In this document: piece after piece, positions 1-9,400 of the stretch
Numbering within the stretch: the first letter of the stretch is position 1
Layout of the letters: each line of letters starts with the position of its first letter
Source: Phytohabitans sp052068095
Lineage (GTDB): Bacteria > Actinomycetota > Actinomycetes > Mycobacteriales > Micromonosporaceae
Length of the DNA stretch: 64,000 nt
Reading direction: 5' to 3'
Assembly (NCBI RefSeq): GCF_052068095.1
Contig: NZ_JBQHDG010000028.1
Span: 90,628 to 154,627 of the forward strand
Notes under the pieces: model-generated
The model's database searches: none
The model's input: only the letters and a program-made list of their open reading frames with translations
What the model was told of the DNA's origin: nothing
Program-made: the position numbers and the translations under genes

Positions 1-321
1 CAACTCGGCATGCTCCGCCAACAGCATCGCCACCGCGGCCTTGCCCTCTTCGAGCTCCTGCTGCATACGGGCGAACTCGGCCTGCCTGCGGGCCACGAGC
101 GCCTGTAACGCCGCTTCGGGATGCACCGGCCGCAAGCTCTGCGGCTCTCTTGTGGACGGTTGTAGTAGCGACATCCGCGCCAGCTCGCCCAAGGCGTCGT
201 GCACCTGACGCTCCGCCAGTCGGAGGCTCAAGGCTATGTCATGTGGCATGGCGGCTGGTGCCTTGAGCATCGCCAGGTACACGGCCTCCGTCTGAGAATC
301 CAGCCCCAATCCCTCAAGCAT
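1..321 (-). CDS. LuxR/TrmB-like transcriptional regulator, N-terminal part (C-terminus outside window)
   Basis: The 107 visible codons start at ATG (321), with a G-rich ribosome-binding stretch just upstream. The protein opens MLEGLGLDSQTEAVYLAMLK, the N-terminal winged-helix (TrmB-like) signature found in many actinobacterial regulators that end in a LuxR-type helix-turn-helix. Residues about 1-60 form the winged helix. Residues about 70-107 (ALQALVARRQAEFARMQQEL) look like a coiled coil. The LuxR domain itself would lie beyond position 1, so the LuxR label rests on family knowledge. Leu72 is encoded by the rare codon TTA (106-108), as is common for pathway regulators under bldA tRNA control in Streptomyces. 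The gene lies immediately downstream of the synthase operon on the same strand, behind its own 123-bp spacer. It is a likely cluster regulator, but its targets are not shown. Confidence 0.85.
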   Translation of the reverse strand, partial: MLEGLGLDSQTEAVYLAMLKAPAAMPHDIALSLRLAERQVHDALGELARMSLLQPSTREPQSLRPVHPEAALQALVARRQAEFARMQQELEEGKAAVAMLLAEHAEL

Positions 322-444
322 CGTTCCCCCCAAAAGGCACGCTGTCCTGCGTGGAACGATAGCCGCCGGCGCGGTCGGGGCTTTCCCCTATCACCCCCTA
401 GGTTCGGCGCGGTAACCCGTAGGTCCCCTTGGAAATAGGGGCTG
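322..444 (-). promoter_or_regulatory. Spacer between pksC stop and regulator start, with direct repeat TAGGGG
   Basis: This 123-bp spacer probably holds the end of the synthase operon and the promoter of the regulator. Read on the minus strand it contains TAGGGGGTGATAGGGG (plus 385-400), two TAGGGG half-sites whose starts are exactly 10 bp apart, which is one helical turn. A third arm, CCCCTAT (minus strand, plus 435-441), makes an inverted repeat with the second half-site. GGGG/CCCC arms around 377-388 could also pair as a weak hairpin. An operator for the adjacent regulator is plausible but inferred. No clear -35/-10 pair was found. Confidence 0.4.
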
Positions 445-3400
445 TCACACCGCGCGCGCCACGATGACGCACTGCGCGTGCTCGTCGTCCGGGATCCCGG
501 CGAGGCCGTGGAGCTCGGCGTCGTCGAATCCGGCCGCGTGCAACGAGGTCCGCCACTGCCGGGTACTGAGCAGCGGGGAGCCGCTGATCCGGACGTCCTC
601 GTCCTCGTACAGCCACCACCCAGGGGTGAGGCCGAACGTGAGCGTGTTGTAGTCGAGCCGCTGGGTGAGTTCGTTGACGACGATGACCCCGCCCGGCTTG
701 AGCAACGCCCGGCACTGGTCGAGGGTCACGTCCATGCGGCGGGTGGTGTGCAGCACGTTGCTGGCCACGACCACGTCCATCGAGTGCGGTTCGAACCCCT
801 GCCCCGCGGGCGCCCGCTCGACGTCGTAGGCGGTGAATTCGGTGAACGGGTACCGCTCCGCGAACTGTGGTTTGGCTGCCTGCACGAAGACCGCGCCGAT
901 GTCGGTGTAGAAGTACCGGACCCGGTTCGCGTGCGCGGCGACCGCCTCCAGCACGTAGGCGCTCGTGCCGCCGGTGCCCGCACCGACCTCGAAGACCTGC
1001 GCGGTGGAGAGCGGGAACCGCCGGGTGAAGTGGCGCACGTGCTCCCCCACCCGCTCGGCCACCAGCCGGTTGTAGTACTCGGTCTGGATGTTGCCCTTGT
1101 ACAGCTCCGCGACGAGCTCCATGGAGCCGCCCGGGAAGATGACGTCGGTGGCCTCCCGGTCGCCGCGCGCCACCTCCAGCACCGCGGCCTGGCAGGCCAG
1201 GAGTAGCGGTACGTAGTCGCGGACGTCCGGGTGTGCGGCGACCATCTCGGCGGCGTGCCGCTCGATCTCGTCCGCCCCGCCGGCGAAGCCGGAGGCGAGG
1301 AGCTTGTCGGTGGCGGCGAGCTCGCCGTCCACCCGGCGCAGGTATCCGCCCCGCTCCAGGATGTCGAGCGAGGCGCGGAAAAGCCGGTCGTACCCGTCCT
1401 GCACGGCTAGCTGGGTGCGCGCCTGCGCGACCGGCACCGGCGTCTCGTCCACCGGCAGCACGCCGGCGCCGCGGAACCGGTCGGCGAGCAGCCGCCCGCC
1501 GAACTCGGTGAGCGCGTCGAACGAGGTGATGAAGTCGAGGTACCGGTCGCGGTCCAGCGGCGGCGGGTCGCGCAGCACCGACTCGATCTGCTTGGCCGCG
1601 ATGCTCAGGGTGGGCTCGTCCAGGAGGCTGAGGTGGTCGTTGTCCAGCTCCACGACCCGCACCTCGCCCTCGACGACGTCCCGCCACGGGCGCACGTAGT
1701 CGTAGCCGTCGAGGATGTTCTGGGCCCGCCAGTACATTGCGCTGGAGCGGCCGGTGAAGCCGTCCAGCGCCCGGAAGAACAGCACGTTCGAGGCGTCGTA
1801 CGGGCGCATCTTGTAGGTCTGGTAGATGCCTTCGGCGTGCGCGGAGCACTCCATCCCGCCACGCAGGTAGTGGTAGATGTCGTCGACGTCGAGCAGCTTG
1901 CCGCTGCGCTCCTTGGCCAGCCGGGCCAGCTCGGCGAGCCGTAGGTTGGGTGGCAGGTGCGCCACGTCGTCCTGGCGGATGGCACGTTCGGGGTTGTCGT
2001 TCAGGTTCAGGAAGTAGTTGGCGAGGTAGAACTGGAGGAATCCGTCGTCGTAGCCGCCGAAGTGGCGGTCGAACACTTCCTGGGTCGCGGGGTAGGTGTC
2101 GAACATGATGAGGTGGCGGATGGTCTCGCCCTGCTCCTGCAAGCGCCGGGCGATCTCCATGGCGGGGATGCCGCCGAAGGAGTACCCGCCGATGACGTAT
2201 GGACCGTTGGGCTGCACCCGGCGGATGCAGTCCACGTAGTAGTCGATCATCTCGTCCAGGGTGTGCGGCATCGAGTGCCCGTCGGTGCCTCGGGCCTGGA
2301 ACGCGTAGACCGGATACTCCGGGCCCAGCACCTGAGACAGGTTCTGGAACCAGGCCGCGTAGCCGGCCGCGCCGTGCACCCAGAACGACGGCTGCCGGGT
2401 GCCGCTCACGTTGACCGGGATCAGCTCGGGCGGCAGCCGGTCGGCGTCGCCGCGGCCCCGGTCCTTGCGGCGGGCGGTGGTGCCGGACGCCGGCTCGCGC
2501 CCCTGGAAGAACTCCGTGTGGATATAGCCGGACAGCGCCCGCAGGGTCGGGTATTCGATCAGCGCGGTGACCGGCATCTGGATGTCGAACTCCTCCTGGA
2601 CCACCTGGACGATGAGGGCGCCGAGGATCGAGTCCACGCCGAAGTCTTGTAGCGGCTGGTCTTCGTCGAAAACGTCCTCGGTCAGCTTGAGCTTGTCCAG
2701 CAGGATGTCGCGCAACACCGCGCGGATGTACGGTTCACCGGAAAGCGTCTCCTCGTCACCCGCGTCGTGCCGCGCCGCGCGGCCCTCCGGCGCGGTAAAC
2801 CAGAACCTGGTGCGGTTGAAGGCGTAGGTAGGCAGTGAGGTCCGCTGCGGGGTGGCGACACCTGGCCAGTCCACCGGTTGCCCCGCCACCCAAGCCGCGG
2901 CGAGCTCATCCGGCGTACCGGTGAGCCGCGCACCCGTACCGGCGGCGCCCGCGTGTCCACGGTGGACACCGGGCTGGTCCTCGCCGCGCTGGACCGCCCG
3001 CAGCCGTGCACCCAACTCGGACAGGCTGGCCGCCACGACCGCGAGCCGCTCGACGAACTCCTCCCGGCCTTCGCGCAGGGTGTACTCGACGGCGTCGGGA
3101 CCCGGTGCCGGCTCGGTGCCGCTCTCCCAGCGATCCAGCCGGTCGAGGAACCGGTCGATCCCGCTGTCCAGCGCGGCCGGCGTCTTGGCGGAGTAGACGA
3201 ACACCCGGTCCCGTGGCTGTGCTGCCGGTGCCGGTGCGTCCGTGGCGTACTCCTCGACCAAGACGTGCGCGTTGACCCCGCCGAAGCCGAACGAGCTGAC
3301 CCCGGCTCGCAGCGGTGACGGCCGCCCGTCGGCACCGGTCAGCCGCTGCCACGGCACCGTCTCGCGGATCGGATAGAACGGGCTGTCCCGCAGATCGACG

Positions 3401-6400
3401 TAGGGGTTCATCTCGTCGAGGTGCACCAGGCCGGGCAGCGTCGCGTGCCGCATCGACATGATCACCTTGATCAGGCCGGCGATACCGGACGCCGGCTCGA
3501 GGTGTCCGATGTTCGTCTTCACCGAACCGATGCCGCAGTAGGGCTCGCCCGGCAGCTGGCTGCCTCGGGACCGCGCGAGCTGGCGGAAGGCGGACTTGAT
3601 GCCGTTGATTTCTACCGGGTCGCCGAGCTCGGTGCCGGTGCCGTGCAGCTCCAGATACCCGATGGACTCGGGTCCGACGCCGGCTTCCTCGACCGCTTCG
3701 CGCAGCAGCGCCGCCTGCGCCTCGGTGCTTGGCGCCGTGATGGACGCGGCCCGGCCGCCGTGGTTGACCGAGGTGCCCCGGATGACGGCGTAGATCGTGT
3801 CGCCGTCGGCCACGGCCTGGCTCAGTGGTTTGAGTACCACCGCGCCGACGCCCTCGCCCTTGACGTACCCGTCGGCGCCGCGGTCGAGGGTACGGCAGCG
3901 GCCCCGCGGCGAGAGCAGCCCCATCATCGCGGCGGCCACTGTGGAGTACGAGGCGAGGTTGAGCGCGATCCCGCCGGCGATCGCCATGCTGGCCTCGCCG
4001 TTGCGGATCGCGCGCACCGCGCGGTGCACCGCGACGAGCGAGCTGGAGCACGCGGTGTTCACCGGTTCGCTGGGTCCGCGCAGGTCGAGCAGGTACGAGA
4101 TGCGATTGACCACAATGGAGTGTTCGTTGCCCAGACCGGCCTGTGCGTTGAGCACACCGGCCTCGTGCAGCAGGTGCTGGTAGTCGCTGAACTGCACGCC
4201 GGCGAACAGGCCGACGTCCCGGCCGGCGAGGTGGGAGGGACGGTACCCGGAGTCTTCGATGGCGCCCCACACCGTCTCCAGCAGGACCCGCTGCTGCGGA
4301 TCCATCATCTCGGCCTCCGCCGGGGAGATGCCGAAGAAGAGCGGGTCGAACTTGTCCACGTCGTCGACGAAGCCGCCCCAGCGGTACCGGCCCTGCTGGT
4401 CCTCGGGCACGCCGTCGCAGAGGGACCGCCAGTCCCACCGTTCGGCGGGCACCTCGGTCACCAGGTCGCGGCCGGCGGCGAGGTTGTCCCAGTAGCGATC
4501 GAGGTCGGGCGAGCCGGGGAACCGGCCGCTCATGCCGATGACGGCGATGGGCTCGGCGCCCCCAGCGGCCGCGACCGGCTCTACGGCCGCGACTTCCGCC
4601 ACGGCCGGACGGGTCTTCTCCGGAGCCGCCAGCCGCGGCCCGTACTCCTCGACCAGCCAGTCGGCCACCCCGCCGAGCCCGCGCCGCTCGTAGAACAGGG
4701 TCGGTGACACCGCCGCGTCGAACCGTTCGCCGATCCGGTCAGCGAGCTGCTTGAGCGCTACCGACTCCAGGCCGTACTCGCCGAGGCCGGTCGTCTCGTC
4801 GAGGCGGCCCGGGTCCAGGCCGCTCACGTCCGCCGTCATCGCCATCAGCTCGCGCACGATCGAGGCGCGCTGCCCCGGGAGATCGGGCTGAGGCGCCGGC
4901 GCGTCCGTCGCTGGGTTCACGTGATCCACCATTTCCTCCCGGGCAGCGGGCACGGCCGCTCGCGGGATCTCGTTTATCCAGTGCCGTTCGCGGGCGAACG
5001 GGTAGCCGACCAGCGGCACGCGCCGTCGCGTCCTCCCCCGGTGCAGGGCCCGCCAGTCGATCGCCGCTCCGCGTACCCAGCTCCAGGCCACAGTGGCCGG
5101 GTCGAGCTGTGAGCGGTCCGACTCGTGCAAGGTGTCTTCGCGGGGCCGGCCGGAAAAGACACCTTCGGACGGGACACCGGTGGCGAACGCCCGGAGCAGG
5201 GAGGCCGCCTGCGGCAGGTTGGACGCCACGACGGCCAGCCGCTCGGGCATGACCTCTCGGCCGACCTGGAGGGTGTAGGCGACATCCCCGAGGGTCAGCC
5301 CGTCGCCGCCAGCCAGAGCGGGATGGACTTGACCCGGGAAGGCGGCGTTTTCCAGCAGGTACTCGGCCAGTGCGGCGACCGTGTCCAGGGCGGCGGGCAG
5401 CTCGTCGGACGCCGTCCCGTACGCCTGCGCGACGACGGTACCCAGGCGGACCCGGGCGGCGTGGTCCAGCCCGCATTCGCTGAGCGGGTCGGTGGTGCCA
5501 AGGTCGTTCTGGTGCAGGCCGAGCAGCTCGCGTACCCGGTCGAGCAGGTCCGCCGTGACCGCCTCGGCGGGCAGCGGCACCACCGGGGCGGTACGCCGTT
5601 CGAGGAAGGCGGCCAGGTTTTCCGCGAGCACGACCAGGCGGTCGGCGGACTTGGCCGACAGCACGAGTACCTGCGGTCCGTCCGGCCGGCTGTCGTGCGA
5701 CGGCTGGGGGTGATCGGCCAGTACCACGTGCGCGTTGGCGCCACCGGCGCCGAACGAGCTCACCCCGGCGATCCGGCGGGCCGGCCGGTCGCCGCGCGGT
5801 GGCCAGGCCGCGGCCTCGCGCTGCACCCGGAACGGCGAGTCGGCGAAGTCGGCGTTCGGGTTAAGCCGGTCGGCGTGCAGCGAGGGTGCGAGCATGCCGT
5901 GGCGCATCTGGAGAATCACCTTGGTGACCGCGGCGACCCCCGCGGCGGATTCGAGGTGGCCGATGGCGGACTTGACCGAGCCGATGGGGACGGTGACCGG
6001 GTCGTGTGGCGCGGCGCCGAGTTCATGGAACGCCTCGGTGAGCGCGGCGAGCTCGATCGGGTCACCGAGGGGCGTGCCGGTGCCGTGCGCTTCGACATAT
6101 CCCACATCGGCCGGCTTCACCGCGGCCGCGCGCAGTGCCGTGACGACGGCGGCGGTCTGGGCCCGCGGGTTGGGCACCGTGTACCCGTTGGTCTTGCCGC
6201 CATGGTTGACCGCGGTGCCGCGGATCACCGCGTGCACGGTGTCTCCGTCGGCCAAGGCGGCGGGCAGCGGTTTGAGCAACAGCGCACCGACGCCTTCGCC
6301 CGGCACGTACCCGTCGCCGTCCGCGCCGAAGCTGCGGCACCGGCCGTCGGTCGACGCGAACCGGCCCAGGCTCAGTTGCAGGTACTTGTGGGGATGCAGG

Positions 6401-9400
6401 CTCAGGTTGACGCCGCCGGCGACCGCGGTGTCGCACTCGCCGCGGCGAAGGCTCTCGCACGCCAGGTGGATGGCGGTGAGCGAGGACGAGCACATGGTGT
6501 CCAGGGCGAGGCTTGGGCCGTGGAAGTCGAAGAAATAGGAAACGCGGTTGGCGATCGAGGCGTGCGAGGAAACCGCCATCCGGCCATCGGCGGCCTGTCC
6601 GAGCAGCGCGTACTCGCCATACATGACACCGACGAACACGCCGGTGGTGCGCTCTCGCAGCTGTGCTCTGGTGTACCCGGCGGACTCCAGGACGTGCCAC
6701 ACCGTCTCCAGGAAGATTCGCTCCTGCGGGTCCATCATGGCCGCTTCGTTGGGCGAGATGTTGAAGAAGAGCGGATCGAACTTGTCGACGTCGGTGAGGA
6801 AGCCGCCCCACTTGGCGTAGCTGCGGCCAGGTCCACCGGCCGGGTCGAAGAACCCGTCCAGCGACCAGCGTTCTGGCGGGATTTCGGTGACGCAGTCGCG
6901 GCCGGCCAGCAGGTTGCTCCAGAAGTCGTCCAGGTGCTCGGCCATCGGGTAGCGGCCGCTGACCCCGACGACCGCGATGTCGCCGGCGGGCACGGGCGGG
7001 CTCGGCTCCACGGCGACCGCGGGTGCCTCGCGCACCGCGTCGAGGACTTCGCCCGGTCGGATGGCGAGCCGACTCTCGATGGTCGTGCGGTGCCGCTCGG
7101 CGAAGTACCCGGCGAGCTCGCGCAGCGTGCCGTACCGGAAGAACAACGTCTTGGGCAGCGGCCCGAACTCGCTTTCCAGGCGCTGGGACAGTCGCATGAC
7201 CATGATCGAGTCGATGCCGAACTGCTCGAACGCCGCCTCCGGATCGATGCGCCCGGCCGGCACCCGCAGTTCGTCGGCGAGCACCTCGGCGAGCAGTGAC
7301 TCGGCGGCCGCGCGCAGGTCGCCCGAAGCGACCGCGGTGTTTGGCGTGGCCGCCGCAACCGGGGCGGACGGGCGCTGTAGGGCCGTCCGGATCTCGACCG
7401 GGTCACCCTTGACCAGTGCGACGTACGGTGAGGCCGCGCGCAGCACGCTGGACAGCGCCGAGAGTCCTTCCGCGACGTCCATTGTGGGCATGTCCGGGAT
7501 CGCGTGCGCGACGGCGGCGCCCATGCCGCCGCCAGCCCACGCCGGCCAGGCCACCGACACCGTCCGCCCTTGCCGGCTGCCTTCGCCGCGCAGCCGCTCG
7601 CGCGCCACGGCGAACTCGTCCAGGAACGCGTTGGCGTACGCGTAGTCGGTCTGCCCGGTGTTGCCCAGGGCCGGCACCAGGGACGAGAAGAGCACCATGA
7701 ACTCCAGCGGGTCGGCGCGGGTCAGCCGGTCGAGCACCAGCGCGCCGTCTACTTTGGATCGGAGCACGTCGCGTACCGTGTCGGGTGTCTTGTGGACGAA
7801 CAGGCTGTCGCGCACCACACCGGCGGCGTGGATGACGCCGGTGAGCGGCCCGAGCTCGCGCCGCACCTCGTCGAGCACCGCCGCCATCGCACTGGCGTCC
7901 GCGACGTCGGCCCTGCGGTAGACCACCCGGCCGCCGCCCGCGCCGAGCCCATCCACTTCGGACTCGGTGAGCGCCGAACGGCCGAGCAGCACGACGTTGG
8001 CGCCGGCGCTTGCCAGTCGCCGCGCCAGGTTTCGACCGATGAAGCCGGCTCCGCCCGTGATCAGGCAGGTGGCCCCGCTACCGGCCGGCGACGGTGCGGT
8101 GCGGTCGAGCGGCGGCAGTTCGCGCAGCTCGCGCCGGAGCACCGCGCCGTCCGGGCGCACCTGGAGCTCGGGCTCGTCCGCCGGGTCGCCGCGGCGCAGC
8201 AGCAGGTCCCAGGCCAAATCCAGCCGGGCCGAACCGTCCGGCTCGCACGGCACGCCCACGCACTGCACCCGCAGCTCGGGGTCTTCCAGCCGGAGCGTCC
8301 GGGCCAGCGCGCCGAGCGCGGCCAGGTGCGGCGCCGCCACGTCCCCGTCGAGCGGGTGGGCCACGCGGATCGCGACCGGCCCGCCGGGACGGCCGCTGAG
8401 CGCCTGGCACAGCGCGAGCGTGGTGTGGAAGCTCAGGCTCAGGTCGGGTGGTCCGTCGAGGTTCTGCCGGTCGTGCAGCGACCAAAGAACGAGTACCCGG
8501 TCGGGTTCGAACGCGGCTACGAGCCGCCCGAAGTCCTCGGCCGAGTCGGGCCGCAGCTCGAAGCTGTGCTCCCCGATCGCGCGGAAGGCGGCGCCGGGCA
8601 CGGCGTGGACAACCGTCTGGCCCGGGTGCTCGGCACGCAGCCGATCCACGTGTCCGGAGCCGAGGTCGCACACCAGGATGACGCCGTCTTCCGCACGCCC
8701 GGTCCCGGCGACGGCCGCCTCCCGCCATACCGCCTCGAACGGCGTCACGATATCCAGGCCGCCGGGAGCCTCCACCTCGGCGACGGTCAGGCCGTGCAGC
8801 GACACGAGCACCTTGCCGGACTCGTCGGTCACCGCGATGTCCAGGATCGTCTCGCCGCGCGGCACCACGTGCGCGTAGCAGGAGGCGCGCAGCGGCGCGT
8901 GCATGGTCAGGCGCTCCAGCGCGTACGGCACCCGCAGGCCGCCCGCGCCGGCGTCCGGCGCCAGTGCGACCACCGCCTGTAGTGCGCCGTCCAGCAGCGC
9001 GGGATGCAGCCCGAAGCCGGGCAGTCCGGCGCTCAGCTCGGGCGGCAGGCTCAGCTCGGCGAGCGCCTGTTCGCCATCGGTGCGCACCTCCCGGACCACC
9101 TGGAAGCCTGAGCCGTGGGTCAGGCCGAGTTCACGGAACCGCTGGTAGCACTCGGCGCCGGACAGCGTCCGGCCGCACTGCCGCCGTATCGCCGCCAGAT
9201 CCACCGTGGGCGCGACACTCTCGGCGACCACGGGGTTGAGCCAGCCGGCGACACCCGGCCGCGGTCCAGTCCCGTGGCCGATCTGGAAGGACACGCCGCC
9301 GTCGCCGGGGGTGAGGCGGATCTCCAACCCCTGCTCGCTCACCGCCGGCAGGCGGCGGTGCCAGGTGACGTCCTCGACCGACCGCACCTCGAAGCCGGCG

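Noticed and set aside
5125..7299. Long plus-strand open frame (724 aa) opposite pksC, and many similar ones such as 9469-11421
   Set aside because: They mirror the GC3 bias of the real synthase gene, have Arg/Gly/Ala-rich non-homologous translations, and cover catalytic KS codons on the other strand.
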